DNA of 64,000 bases from positions 33,486 to 97,485 of the forward strand of contig BTQG01000001.1 in NCBI GenBank assembly GCA_036985755.1. Direction: 5' to 3'. The stretch is from JACZST01 sp036985755. GTDB lineage: Bacteria > Actinomycetota > Acidimicrobiia > Spongiisociales > UBA5794. Below, in pieces: positions 34,368 through 42,923 of this stretch; the stretch's first letter is position 1; each line of letters opens with the position of its first letter. A program made the position numbers and the translations under genes. A model generated the notes under the pieces. That model did not search any database and was not told the DNA's origin. It worked only from the letters and a program-made list of their open reading frames with translations.

Positions 34368-34766
34368 CTATCCAGGCAGCATCTTGCGCAGCGGTTTCGG
34401 GATGATCTCTGCTCCCATCTCGGCGGCGGTCAGGATGAGCTCCAGCGAGACGTCCGAGCCGTCCCAATGCTCGGCGACGATCTCGGGCCCTGCGGAGTCG
34501 ATGAGATGCTGAATGGCCACTGCGGACAGGATGATGTCGTCGAGTTGTCCGAAGCCGATGACGAAGTCGGGGATCAGGTCGATCGGGGAGAGAACGTACA
34601 CGAGCACGGCACCGCTGAACGCCTTGGCTCGCACCGGAACTCGGGGATCCCTCACGATGCGCGCCAGAAGCTTGATCACGTTGGGGAGCAGCAACACCGC
34701 TTCGCGGACCCTGGCTCTCCATTCTTCGCGCTGCAGGTCGCTCGGACCGACCGATACCGGTTTCAT
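34368..34766 (-). CDS. DUF1232 (YkvA-like) membrane protein
   Basis: 132 residues. The diagnostic stretch AVLVYVLSPIDLIPDFVIG (about residues 54-72) followed by GQLDDIILSAVAI identifies DUF1232, a small membrane-associated family of unknown function. The ATG overlaps the stop of the ROK kinase (ATGA), so both share a transcript; no functional link is obvious. Confidence 0.88.
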   Translation of the reverse strand: MKPVSVGPSDLQREEWRARVREAVLLLPNVIKLLARIVRDPRVPVRAKAFSGAVLVYVLSPIDLIPDFVIGFGQLDDIILSAVAIQHLIDSAGPEIVAEHWDGSDVSLELILTAAEMGAEIIPKPLRKMLPG

Positions 34767-35680
34767 CGTGCTCCCTCTGTTGCCATCACCGCCGCCCCGA
34801 TGGCTCCTGCGTCCGGGCCCAATCCGGCGACCAAGATGGGTGGGAGCAGACGGTGGTTGCCACCGTGCAGCCCCTCAGCCGCTACCCGCCGCGCCGGACC
34901 CAGCAGTGCCTCCCCGACGGAGCCCAGACCGCCGCCGACGACGATCAGCTCGGGGTCGAAGATCGCTATCAGGCTACCCAGGCCCCGGCCGAACTCCGAT
35001 CCCACCTGGGCGACCAGCCCGCGGGCGACCTCGTCTCCCGCGTCGGCAACTGCGGTGACGTTCTCGCCGGAGAACGCGCCGGTTCCGATCCGGGTGGCGA
35101 ACGCACCCTCCGGGTTGAGCATGATGACCTCGCGTGCGAGACGGACCAGGGCCGGGCCGGAGGCAACGGTCTCCCAGCATCCTCGCTTGCCGCAGTCACA
35201 CAGCATGCCACCGGTGTCGTAGACCATGTGCCCGAACTCGCCGGCGAACGACTGGCCGCGATAGACCGCTCCTCCGGTGACGATCCCTCCGCCGACACCG
35301 GTGCCCAGCGTGAGCATGAGGAAGTCATCGTGCCCGACGGCGGCCCCGACTCGGAGCTCCCCGAAGGCGGCAACATTGGCGTCGTTGTCCACGACCACCG
35401 GCACCCCGAGCTCACCTTCGAGGGTCTTCCGAACCGGGATGTCCTCCCCCCCGAGATGCGGCCCCCAGGCAAAACTTCCTTCCGGCCATCGAACCAGGCC
35501 GGCGAGCCCGACACCGACGGCTTCGACATCATCGGTCCACAGCCGGCGTGCGGTATCGGCGGCGGCAGCGACGAAACCGCCATCGCCGACGCTTCCAGAG
35601 CTGCGCTCACCGACCGCCCCGCCTTCGAAGCGGACACCCCTGGTGTTGGTGCCCCCGATGTCGATACCGATCGTTGCCAT
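34763..35680 (-). CDS. ROK-family sugar kinase (glucokinase-like)
   Basis: 305 residues. The phosphate-binding loop IGIDIGGTNTRG starts the protein. VDNDANVAAFGE, then LGTGVGGGIV and the ROK zinc motif CDCGKRGCWE (with an upstream His in GEFGHMVYD) follow. Catalytic Asp is the one in DNDAN. Such proteins phosphorylate glucose or N-acetyl sugars; the lack of an N-terminal helix-turn-helix makes it a kinase rather than a repressor. Confidence 0.92.
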   Translation of the reverse strand: MATIGIDIGGTNTRGVRFEGGAVGERSSGSVGDGGFVAAAADTARRLWTDDVEAVGVGLAGLVRWPEGSFAWGPHLGGEDIPVRKTLEGELGVPVVVDNDANVAAFGELRVGAAVGHDDFLMLTLGTGVGGGIVTGGAVYRGQSFAGEFGHMVYDTGGMLCDCGKRGCWETVASGPALVRLAREVIMLNPEGAFATRIGTGAFSGENVTAVADAGDEVARGLVAQVGSEFGRGLGSLIAIFDPELIVVGGGLGSVGEALLGPARRVAAEGLHGGNHRLLPPILVAGLGPDAGAIGAAVMATEGAR

Positions 35681-35689
35681 GACGGTCGC

Positions 35690-35695
35690 AGGCTA
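35690..35695 (-). promoter_or_regulatory. -10 box TAGCCT before the ROK kinase
   Basis: Nine bases before the ATG on the minus strand, allowing a leader of only about two to three bases. Confidence 0.4.
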
Positions 35696-35767
35696 TCAGT
35701 CGACGCCGGGAACCCTGTAGGTCGTGCCGAGCGTCCCAGCACGAGAGCCCCAACCGGAGGTACGAAG

Positions 35768-37753
35768 ATGCGTCGGATCGTCACCGCAGCCATCGTCGGA
35801 GCAACCGTTCTCGCTGCTTGCAGTGGGGGTACGGGCGTCGTACCCGGCTCGCTCCCATCCCCGACGACGGAGCCCGTACCACCGACCATCATTCGTCCTC
35901 CTTCTGTCACCGCCTCGAGGGCCCTCATGCCGTTCGCCGCCTGTACCGATCTCGTCGATTGGGCGGTGGAAAACGCCATCGACCTCGTCGGTCCGTATGG
36001 GCTCAACGGCGGCGGTTATCTCCCATACGCAGTCTTCGAAGGAGACGGGCTCACCACGATGGCTGCCGCCGAGTCCTCCGACGCCGCCAGCCAGTTCCGG
36101 GCAGGACCGGAGGTGATCGGCACCAATCTCCAGGAGCTGGGGATCGACGAACCGGACCTGGTCAAGACCGACGGCCGTCGCATCGTGGTGATGACGGGGA
36201 ACACGCTGCGGGTCGTGCTCGTCGAGGACGACAACCTGACCCTGGCAGGGTCGATCGATCTCGGCTTCTGGTCGAATGATCTCTTCCTGGACGGCGACCG
36301 CGTGCTGGCGATTGCTACCAGCAGCTTTGGTTTCACGCCCATCTTCGAAGAAGGTGTCGCCGACAGCATCGCCCCCTACCAGAGCCCCGTCATGACCGTC
36401 GTCGAGATCGACATCGCCGACCCCGCCGACCCCGAACTGAAACGGAGCCTCCAGATCGATGGCCGCTACGTCTCATCACGAATGGTCGACGGCGCCATCC
36501 GACTCGTCGTGTCGTCGCAGCCGACCGGTTTTGCATGGGAGACCCCTGAGGGAAGCGGCCTCCGCGCCGAGCGGGAAGCCGAGGAGAAGAACCGCGACCT
36601 TGTGCGCAATTCGACCGCGGACAACTGGCTGCCGTACTTCGTGCTCACCGATCTCGACGGTGTCGACACCACCGTCGCCGAGGGCACGCTGCTCGACTGT
36701 GACCGCACCCACCGGCCCGATGTGTTCTCCGGGCTCACCACGCTGTCCCTGGTCACCCTCGACGCCGACGAGCTTTCCATCGCGGACGCCACTGCCGTGT
36801 TCGCCGATGGCGAAATCGTGTATTCATCCGACAACGCCACCTATGTCGCCACCTCGCGGTGGATCGACCCGATCGTCTGGCAGCGCGGAGAGCAACCCGA
36901 AGACACCACGACCATGATCCACAAGTTCACCCTCGGCCCCCGCAGCGCCGATTACCGGGCGTCCGGCGCCGTGCCCGGCTACATGCTGAGCCAGTGGTCG
37001 ATGTCCGAATGGCAGGGCGACCTACGCGTCGCCTCGACCGATTCACCTCAGTGGTGGGAAACACCCGAGTCCGATTCCATCGTGACTGTGCTGCGCGACA
37101 CCGGCGACGAGCTCGAAACCATCGGCAGCGTCGATGGCCTCGGGCGTGGAGAGCGCATCTACGCCGTCCGGTTCGTCAAGGACCGCGGCTACGTCGTGAC
37201 CTTTCGCCAGGTCGACCCGCTGTATGTGATCGACCTGTCCGATCCCCGCCGGCCAACGGTCGAAGGCGAGCTCAAGATCCACGGGTACTCCGCCTACCTG
37301 CACCCGGTGAACGACGACCTGTTGTTAGGAGTGGGCCAGGATGCCGACCACAACGGTCGGGTAACGGGGCTGCAGGCGTCGCTGTTCGACGTGGCTGATC
37401 CGCAGCAACCGGAGCGGACCGATCAATTCACCATGCCCGGCGCAGATTCCGAACTGCAGTGGGATCCCCACGCCTTCTTGTTCAATCCGGCCGACGGCCT
37501 CACCGTCATCCCGTTCCAACGGTGGGACGAGCGCTACGAGCAGGCACAGGCCGGTGCCCTCGTGTTCAAGGTCACCGCATCGGGGATCCGGGAGATCGGA
37601 ATCGTCAGCCATGACACCAAAGCCAACCGGGGGTGGCAGATGCCGGTTCGCCGATCACTGCTCATCGACGGCAAGCTGGTAACCGTTTCCGAGGCCGGAG
37701 TGATGATGTCGGCATCGGACACCCTCGACACGCTGGACTGGGTGGAGTTCTAG
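35768..37753 (+). CDS. secreted beta-propeller lipoprotein
   Basis: 661 residues. An N-terminal lipoprotein signal (RRIVTAAIVGATVLAAC, lipobox LAAC) and a Ser/Thr/Pro linker precede a long domain with repeated hydrophobic-strand units (IVVMTGNTLRVVLVEDDNL, YVVTFRQVDPLYVIDLSDP, RVTGLQASLFDVADPQQPE). These are typical of the 'beta propeller domain' family (Pfam PF09826 type). The Asp-rich FDVADP/DLSDPRRP motifs end each blade. Likely an extracytoplasmic binding protein; ligand unknown. The start is firm: GGAGG 7 bases upstream. An open frame continues 5' of it, antisense to the kinase, and is ignored. Confidence 0.87.
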   Translation: MRRIVTAAIVGATVLAACSGGTGVVPGSLPSPTTEPVPPTIIRPPSVTASRALMPFAACTDLVDWAVENAIDLVGPYGLNGGGYLPYAVFEGDGLTTMAAAESSDAASQFRAGPEVIGTNLQELGIDEPDLVKTDGRRIVVMTGNTLRVVLVEDDNLTLAGSIDLGFWSNDLFLDGDRVLAIATSSFGFTPIFEEGVADSIAPYQSPVMTVVEIDIADPADPELKRSLQIDGRYVSSRMVDGAIRLVVSSQPTGFAWETPEGSGLRAEREAEEKNRDLVRNSTADNWLPYFVLTDLDGVDTTVAEGTLLDCDRTHRPDVFSGLTTLSLVTLDADELSIADATAVFADGEIVYSSDNATYVATSRWIDPIVWQRGEQPEDTTTMIHKFTLGPRSADYRASGAVPGYMLSQWSMSEWQGDLRVASTDSPQWWETPESDSIVTVLRDTGDELETIGSVDGLGRGERIYAVRFVKDRGYVVTFRQVDPLYVIDLSDPRRPTVEGELKIHGYSAYLHPVNDDLLLGVGQDADHNGRVTGLQASLFDVADPQQPERTDQFTMPGADSELQWDPHAFLFNPADGLTVIPFQRWDERYEQAQAGALVFKVTASGIREIGIVSHDTKANRGWQMPVRRSLLIDGKLVTVSEAGVMMSASDTLDTLDWVEF

Positions 37754-37850
37754 GAGGGAGTCTTCAGTCAGAAGAGTCTTCAGTCAGAAGAGTCTTCAGT
37801 CAGAAAGGACTGATGACTGAAGACTCACGACTGACGACTTCCAACCCGAG
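37754..37850. repeat. heptanucleotide repeat region
   Basis: Three consecutive copies of GAGTCTTCAGTCAGAA (16 bases, each holding two AGTC cores 8 and 8 apart) at about 37758-37805. These are followed by GACT units in the other orientation (GGACTGATGACTGAAGACTCACGACTGACGACTT). Direct and inverse halves are complementary and could fold into a stem at the convergent junction of the propeller gene and the ArsA operon. Confidence 0.85.
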
Positions 37851-38036
37851 TTACTCCACATCGATCCGTACCGGGCCTGTTGTCCCCTCGTCGTCGTCGC
37901 CCCCGTCGCTGTTGACGATCTCGTCGATGAAGGCGCCGATCCCCGCCGCTATCTCGTATCCGGCCTTGGCCAGATGCACTCCGGCTCGTTTCAAACCGGC
38001 GACGACCGTCTGTGGATCGGGCAAGCCATCCAACAT
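37851..38036 (-). CDS. small acidic protein downstream of ArsA
   Basis: 61 residues: an amphipathic first half (VVAGLKRAGVHLAKAGYEIAAGIGAFIDEIV) and a very acidic end (SDGGDDDEGTTGPVRIDVE). No family recognised. The ATG shares a base with the arsA stop (TGATG), so it belongs to that operon, and its codon use looks normal. It could be a partner of the ATPase or a small structural protein; this is inference from position only. Confidence 0.65.
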   Translation of the reverse strand: MLDGLPDPQTVVAGLKRAGVHLAKAGYEIAAGIGAFIDEIVNSDGGDDDEGTTGPVRIDVE

Positions 38037-39205
38037 CAGGTGTCGATCCCGAAGGTGACCCGCAGCTCTCCATCGGAGAGGCTGGCTCGTCGCACGTGAC
38101 GCCGCTTCAGCGAATCGGGCAGGGCAATCGATCGACGGTACTGGCCAACGGTCACGATCAGCTCGTGGTCGTGTCGCACCAGGTCGAGCTCATCGCGCTC
38201 GGCGAAGGGCATCCCGACGATGAGTACCACGTCGTCGCCCTCGTCTTCGACGCGGAACGGCCGGCCCTCCGACAATCGTTTGGTCGGATCGACATCGCCG
38301 TACAGCTCGTCTCCGACCACCCGCAACCGATCGATGCCGATCATCTCCTCGTCGAACAGGCGCAGCTGGCGAATATCGACGTCGGCGAATCCCTCGGCAA
38401 TAACCTCGAGGTGACCCTTTTGGATCTGCCGCCACTGGGCAAAATACGGGTCGGTGACGGTCTCGGGGAGGACCCGGTTGACGATCGCCGAGTCGACCGA
38501 GTAGCCGAACAGCCCGAGATAGGTGTAGGTCCGCTTCGCCTCTGCGATCACCATCTTCTCCGGGTTCATCACCAGACGAGCCGTGGTGATGTCTGGATCG
38601 GAGAGAATCTCGCGGATCCCGTCGAGGCGGTCGTAAAACATCGCCACGGTGTCGAACACCTTGTCGTCGGCAATCGGCAGCGTCGACATCCGGCTGAGCA
38701 CCGGCCTGACCACCTTGGCGACCTGCTTGCTGATCGGGAACAATTTGTCCATGTACCACGACATGACATCGGGCAGACTGAGCAGGCGAAGGGTCTCGGC
38801 GGTCGGGGCGCAGTCGACCACGATCACGTCGTAGTTCCCTGATTCGACATGGTCCCGCACCGTTGCCAGCGAGAACAGCTCGTCCATGCCGGGGAACACG
38901 GTTAGCTCCTCGGCCTCAACCCCTTCAAGGCCCGACCAGTCGAACACCTGGGTCAGGTAGTCGCGCACCGGCCCCCACGACTCTTCGAGGCGCAGCTGTG
39001 AGTCGATTTGTTGGGCATCCAGGTTGTCGATCACCGACGTCTCGGCGTCTCCCAGCTTGACCTGGAAGGCATCGGCCAGCGAATGGGCGGGGTCGGTCGA
39101 CATCACCAGCGTGCGATAGCCGAGGTCGGCGGAGCGGATCGCCGTCGCCGCAGAAACGGTGGTCTTACCGACACCCCCCTTCCCTGTGATGAGCATGACC
39201 CGCAT
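38036..39205 (-). CDS. ArsA/Get3-like ATPase with C-terminal HSP20-like domain
   Basis: 389 residues. It starts with the deviant Walker A loop TGKGGVGKTTVSAA. STDPAHSLADAF (switch I) and VVDCAPTAETLRLLSLP (switch II region) place it in the ArsA/Get3 family. The last ~90 residues (VVLIVGMPFAERDELDLVRH, then ELIVTVGQYRRSIALP) match the HSP20-like domain appended to bacterial ArsA homologues. The metal-binding Cys set of true arsenite pumps is not seen, and no arsB is nearby. A tail-anchored-protein or chaperone role is more likely than arsenic export. Confidence 0.88.
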   Translation of the reverse strand: MRVMLITGKGGVGKTTVSAATAIRSADLGYRTLVMSTDPAHSLADAFQVKLGDAETSVIDNLDAQQIDSQLRLEESWGPVRDYLTQVFDWSGLEGVEAEELTVFPGMDELFSLATVRDHVESGNYDVIVVDCAPTAETLRLLSLPDVMSWYMDKLFPISKQVAKVVRPVLSRMSTLPIADDKVFDTVAMFYDRLDGIREILSDPDITTARLVMNPEKMVIAEAKRTYTYLGLFGYSVDSAIVNRVLPETVTDPYFAQWRQIQKGHLEVIAEGFADVDIRQLRLFDEEMIGIDRLRVVGDELYGDVDPTKRLSEGRPFRVEDEGDDVVLIVGMPFAERDELDLVRHDHELIVTVGQYRRSIALPDSLKRRHVRRASLSDGELRVTFGIDT

Positions 39206-39645
39206 CAGGCGTCTGCCTCTGCCTGGTTCTTCAAGCCGCGCAGCGCGGTGCCGACGATTTGCTTCTCGGCCTGCCGGCGGAGGAATCCGGGGACCTTGAA
39301 CGTGGGCTCCACTCTCAGTGCGTAGACGACCTCGGTGCCCGCGCCGTTATCGAGGGCATTGAACTGATAACTTCCCTCGAGCACGGTGATGTCGGTGTTG
39401 GGACGAGCCGACCAGGCAAATCCGTTGTCCTGGTCGAAGTCGTACTCGAGGGTGTACGCGATCTCCTTGATCATCCCGTCGACCGTGAAGTCGGCGACGA
39501 TCGGGCGACCCTGATCGTCCACCTCCGTGACCTGGGCGGACCTCACCCCTTTCGCCCAGTCCGGGTACGCCTCGAGGTCGATCGCAATCTCATAGATGCG
39601 TTGCGGATCGGCGGATACCTCGATCGATTGGACCGTGCCCTCCAT
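39205..39645 (-). CDS. SRPBCC (START-like) family protein
   Basis: 146 residues. VQSIEVSADPQRIYEIAIDLEAYPDWAKGV at the N-terminus and a long beta sheet ending in VPGFLRRQAEKQIVGTALRGLK are the signature of the actinobacterial polyketide-cyclase/dehydrase-like SRPBCC group. It probably binds a hydrophobic ligand. AGGAG precedes the ATG. Its stop shares one base with the ArsA-like start, a pairing I would expect to be functional. Confidence 0.85.
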   Translation of the reverse strand: MEGTVQSIEVSADPQRIYEIAIDLEAYPDWAKGVRSAQVTEVDDQGRPIVADFTVDGMIKEIAYTLEYDFDQDNGFAWSARPNTDITVLEGSYQFNALDNGAGTEVVYALRVEPTFKVPGFLRRQAEKQIVGTALRGLKNQAEADA

Positions 39646-39730
39646 CGCAACTCCTTCGATTCCCCGTGCCTTTCACCAAGGGTAGCGGCCTACCAGCTAC
39701 CAGCCACGCGCCGTAGGCGATGGGACGGAG

Positions 39731-40456
39731 TCAGCGTGTGGTCGCGACAATATGGTCCAGCTTCAACTCATACCCGACCTCCGCCGCCGGATCCGGGTGC
39801 GCCGAGCGAAAGGCGGCGATGCCGGTTCCCAGCTCGCTCTCATCGAGGAGTTGTAGGGTCGAGATGTACCCTGCCTCAACGGCGGCGACCCACTCCCCCG
39901 CCGTTGGCGCCATGTGTTCGATCACCGTCGTGCGGCTGACTTCGCCGGTGGCCTTTCGCAGGTGGCTCTGGACTGCCGGGGACTCAGGGAAGCGGGCGGC
40001 GTCGACGGCAGCAACGCTGGGAAACCAGCGCGCCAACATCGACGTCGCATGGTGATCGGGTGCCAGCGTCCAGATCTCGATCCTGCCACCTGGTTTCGTC
40101 GCCCTCACCGCCTCATCGACCGCCGGCGCCCAGTCCCCGTAGTGAAGCGACAGGTGGAACCAGACGAGATCGAATGAGTTGTCCCGAAACGGCAGCGCCT
40201 GGGACACCCCGCGCACGACCGTGATCCCGCGCTCGACCGCCGGACGGGTCATTTCCTCCGCAGGATCGAGCACCACCGGGCGGTGTCCCAGCTCCCTCCA
40301 CACTGCGGCGTGATGCCCTGGACCGCCACCGACGTCCAGGATCGCCGAACCAGAGTGGAGGTCGTTCCCTGCTGCGCGGGCCCGCTCCAGCGAGGCATCC
40401 GAGGGCGGCCGATGCCGATACCCTGCGGCAAGCCGATCCAGGTCGACTTCAGCCAT
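39731..40456 (-). CDS. class I SAM-dependent methyltransferase
   Basis: 241 residues. Motif I ILDVGGGPGHHAAVW (about residues 36-50), then the acidic VVLDPAEEM of motif II and FDLVWFHLSLHY of motif IV. The substrate is unknown; the family includes small-molecule methylases. The start overlaps the phosphoesterase gene by 8 bases. Confidence 0.88.
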   Translation of the reverse strand: MAEVDLDRLAAGYRHRPPSDASLERARAAGNDLHSGSAILDVGGGPGHHAAVWRELGHRPVVLDPAEEMTRPAVERGITVVRGVSQALPFRDNSFDLVWFHLSLHYGDWAPAVDEAVRATKPGGRIEIWTLAPDHHATSMLARWFPSVAAVDAARFPESPAVQSHLRKATGEVSRTTVIEHMAPTAGEWVAAVEAGYISTLQLLDESELGTGIAAFRSAHPDPAAEVGYELKLDHIVATTR

Positions 40457-41201
40457 GCCTGGTGGCGCGCCCGGTGGCCCGGAAGTATCCGAGGTTGCTG
40501 CTCACCGTGCTCCCGATCCGCCACGTCGTGGCTCGAGGCTGGTGGATATCGCCGAAGTAGTGGAAGGGCGGCTGGTGGGTCTTGACATAGTCCAGGATGG
40601 CTTGGGATCCCTTTTCCGTGCCGCCGATGACATCGCTGGCTAGGGCAGGGATCGCCGGTGGCACATGGGTGCAGAGCACATCGACCGGCCCCAACCCGGC
40701 CAGCTTCTCCGCCATCTCATCTTCGGTGACCTCGCCCGGCGTCCCGATCCGAACATTGCCACCGCCGGCGAAGCCGACGGCCAGCCCTTCGATGTCGATG
40801 ATCTCGGCGTCGACGAAACGGGCAGAAGCCGGCAAGTGATCGGCGAGCATGTCGGGTCGGTCGACGTTGCCGTAGGTGACATACGCCTCGGCGCCGTCGA
40901 GGGCGGCACAGATCTCGCGATAGGCCGCCGCGATCGCCTCGTCGTACTGCAGCCTCAGCTCGTTCTCACGACCCCGAGCGTGCTCTCGCCACATGGCGGT
41001 GGCTTCTTCGGTCCGCCTTTCGGCCCGCAGCGCCACGAATCGCTCGGCGAGATCATGGCCCGAGACGTCGGCGATGATGCCGCTTCGTGTTCGATAGTCG
41101 ATGAAGTTGATCAGATCGCCGAGCACCAGCAGGGGCTCGCCGCGCGAGGCGACCCTGGTCAGGGCGTCTACGGCGCCGTGGACGTCGGCAACGAGCAGCA
41201 T
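40449..41201 (-). CDS. calcineurin-like metallophosphoesterase
   Basis: 250 residues. Metal ligands of the fold are visible in order: LVADVHG (Asp and His), LVLGDLINF (Asp), VTYGNVDRPD (GNxD in place of the more common GNHD), LCTHVPPA (His) and HYFGDIHQPRAT (the usual GHxH appears as GDIH). The two substitutions may change metal preference. Shares one base with the upstream membrane-protein stop (TGATG). Confidence 0.82.
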   Translation of the reverse strand: MLLVADVHGAVDALTRVASRGEPLLVLGDLINFIDYRTRSGIIADVSGHDLAERFVALRAERRTEEATAMWREHARGRENELRLQYDEAIAAAYREICAALDGAEAYVTYGNVDRPDMLADHLPASARFVDAEIIDIEGLAVGFAGGGNVRIGTPGEVTEDEMAEKLAGLGPVDVLCTHVPPAIPALASDVIGGTEKGSQAILDYVKTHQPPFHYFGDIHQPRATTWRIGSTVSSNLGYFRATGRATRHG

Positions 41202-41488
41202 CAGCCCTGTGCTGGGGCGAACACCCGTGCCACGGCTGCCAGCGCCGCACCTCCGACGAGGGCGGCTGCGGTGGCGAGTACCGGGCTCCAGCCGGCGAAG
41301 GTCGCCGACATTCCGGCCATGCCGAATCCGACTGCAGCCGCAACAAGCAACCGTCCTTTCTCGCCGAATCGTTGTTCCGGATCTGCAAATTCCCAGCCGT
41401 CGACCCAGGCGGCGACGGCCACACTGCCGATCCACACCAGCAGCGCAAGAAAACCGAGGGCGAGTGTGGTGGCGTAGATCCAGACCAT
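41201..41488 (-). CDS. small membrane protein
   Basis: 95 residues with three hydrophobic segments (about 2-25, 50-68 and 72-88) and a polar stretch (DGWEFADPEQRFGEKGR) between the first two. No family assigned. I start at MVWIYATT, 4 bases after the queG stop; a longer frame to 41617 would lie over queG. Confidence 0.65.
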   Translation of the reverse strand: MVWIYATTLALGFLALLVWIGSVAVAAWVDGWEFADPEQRFGEKGRLLVAAAVGFGMAGMSATFAGWSPVLATAAALVGGAALAAVARVFAPAQG

Positions 41489-41492
41489 GAGG

Positions 41493-42578
41493 TCAGCGTA
41501 GACCGATAGCCAGCCCCAGCTCGGCACGGACCCTGGCATCGCTCTCGTCGGCGCGCGCCGCCTCCAGCGCGGCGTCGGTAACGCTGCCGGCAAACCGCGC
41601 TGCGGCCCAGGCTGCATGGGCCCGCAGCAGCCAGTCGGGATGGCCGAGGTAGCCGATCACGACATTGCGCAGCTGGGGCGAGCCATCGTTTCCTGCCACC
41701 ACCAGGGCGTTGCGCCTCAGGATCCGGGGTCGGCGGCCGGGAAGGTAGAAGTGGCCGTACCGCCGCAGCAGGGTCTGGTCGTCGGTGCCGAGTATGTCGA
41801 GGATCTGCGGGCGCAGCGGTAGGTCGATGCTCTGCTCCAGCACCCGATGCCCGGGAGGGCAGGCGGTGAGGCAGTCGTCGCAGCCGTACAGCCGGTCGCC
41901 TACCGCTTCTCTGAGCTCCTCAGGGATCACCCCTGCACGCTGTAACCAGTAGGCCAGGCAGCGGTTGGCGTCGAGCACTCCCGGCGCCGCGATGGCCCCG
42001 GTCGGGCACGCCGGCATGCAGGCAACACAGGTGCCGCAGGAGCGCCGCATCGGTTCGTCGACGGGCAATTCGGCGTCGGTGAGGACCGAGCCGAGCAACA
42101 CCCATGGCCCGGACCCTGGAACCAGGACCATCGTGCTCTTGCCCCACCACCCGATCCCGGCACGAACCGCGGCGGCGCGATCGACCAATCGCGAGTCGTC
42201 GGCGAACACGGCACAACGGTGCCCCTGTTCATGGAGAGCCGCTGCGATCGCGTCGAGGGCGCTTCGCAACCCGACATAGTGATCGGTCTCCGCGAACCGG
42301 GCGATCCGCATCGTCCCCGGTTCGGTGGAGTCGAGCTCGGCGGTGCCCGGCACGTAGGGATGGGCAACCGCAACGATGCGCTCCGCCCACGGATGGGTTC
42401 TGCGCACATCGGTCGCCACGCCGGTGTCGGTGTAGGTGAATGGCAGGTCGGCGCTCAGCCCGTCGGCTCTGCGGGTTTCCATGGTCCTGGCAACGTCATC
42501 GAATCCGTCGGCCGTCGTCACCCCGAAGCCGACGCAGCCGTGGCTCTTCGCAATCTCGTCGAGGCGCTGCCGCAACAC
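41493..42578 (-). CDS. queG: epoxyqueuosine reductase QueG-like
   Basis: 361 residues. Cobalamin-dependent Fe-S enzyme of the last step of queuosine synthesis. The N-terminal cobalamin-binding part includes FADDSRLVDR and GIGWWGKSTMVL. Two 4Fe-4S clusters are seen in CGTCVACMPACP and CDDCLTACP. The C-terminal HEAT-like tail (LRNVVIGYLGHPDWLLRAHAAWA) is normal for QueG. GTG start; TAAGGT lies 6 bases upstream without a ribosome site. Other queuosine genes are not in the window, so queuosine salvage remains possible. Confidence 0.92.
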   Translation of the reverse strand: MLRQRLDEIAKSHGCVGFGVTTADGFDDVARTMETRRADGLSADLPFTYTDTGVATDVRRTHPWAERIVAVAHPYVPGTAELDSTEPGTMRIARFAETDHYVGLRSALDAIAAALHEQGHRCAVFADDSRLVDRAAAVRAGIGWWGKSTMVLVPGSGPWVLLGSVLTDAELPVDEPMRRSCGTCVACMPACPTGAIAAPGVLDANRCLAYWLQRAGVIPEELREAVGDRLYGCDDCLTACPPGHRVLEQSIDLPLRPQILDILGTDDQTLLRRYGHFYLPGRRPRILRRNALVVAGNDGSPQLRNVVIGYLGHPDWLLRAHAAWAAARFAGSVTDAALEAARADESDARVRAELGLAIGLR

Positions 42579-42584
42579 GCCCGA

Positions 42585-42590
42585 ACCTTA
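42585..42590 (-). promoter_or_regulatory. -10 box TAAGGT before queG
   Basis: Six bases before the GTG start on the minus strand. It overlaps the last codons of the zinc-ribbon gene, so queG may be transcribed both from here and from upstream. Confidence 0.4.
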
Positions 42591-42593
42591 CGG

Positions 42594-42800
42594 CTAGCCG
42601 GTAGCCGCGTCCCGGTCGGGGTGGCGTGGCACCAGGCGCAGCGGGGCAACCAGACCGGCATCCGATAGGTTGCGCAGCGCCGCTTCCTCGGTGGCGCCGA
42701 CCTCGATCCTGCCGCTGGTGCCGGCGAGCAGCACCGGAACGATGCAGTCGGCACACGCCGACGTGCCATCCATCACACACGTGTCACAGTCGATGATCAT
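42594..42800 (-). CDS. small CxxC protein (zinc-ribbon-like)
   Basis: 68 residues. The N-terminus MIIDCDTCVMDGTSACADC has two CxxC pairs nine residues apart, with one more Cys just before the second pair, a likely zinc or Fe-S site. The rest is a short helical tail. GGAGGAG lies just before the ATG. It is the first gene of the queG-to-arsA run. Function unknown. Confidence 0.72.
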   Translation of the reverse strand: MIIDCDTCVMDGTSACADCIVPVLLAGTSGRIEVGATEEAALRNLSDAGLVAPLRLVPRHPDRDAATG

Positions 42801-42923
42801 TCGTCCTCCTCCATGTCCACCGTAGGGATGGGGTATGACAAGAAGTCGCAAGTCGCAAGACACGAGTCCTCCTTTTGTCGAGGAACTGGGGACTGGGGAC
42901 CGGGAACTCGTTACCCTCGGTCC
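42801..42923. repeat. intergenic region with two heptamer units
   Basis: Between the divergent zinc-ribbon and LLM genes. AAGTCGC is repeated twice and followed by AAGACAC (about 42841-42861), the same heptamer as in the mraZ-rsmH spacer. No other structure seen apart from the TACCCT -10. Confidence 0.6.
42912..42917 (+). promoter_or_regulatory. -10 box TACCCT of a leaderless transcript
   Basis: Six bases before the ATG of the LLM oxidoreductase; no Shine-Dalgarno. Confidence 0.5.

Noticed and set aside
34853..35767. N-terminal extension of the beta-propeller lipoprotein by about 300 residues
   Set aside because: The extension is antisense to the ROK kinase; the lipoprotein signal and GGAGG fix the start at 35768.
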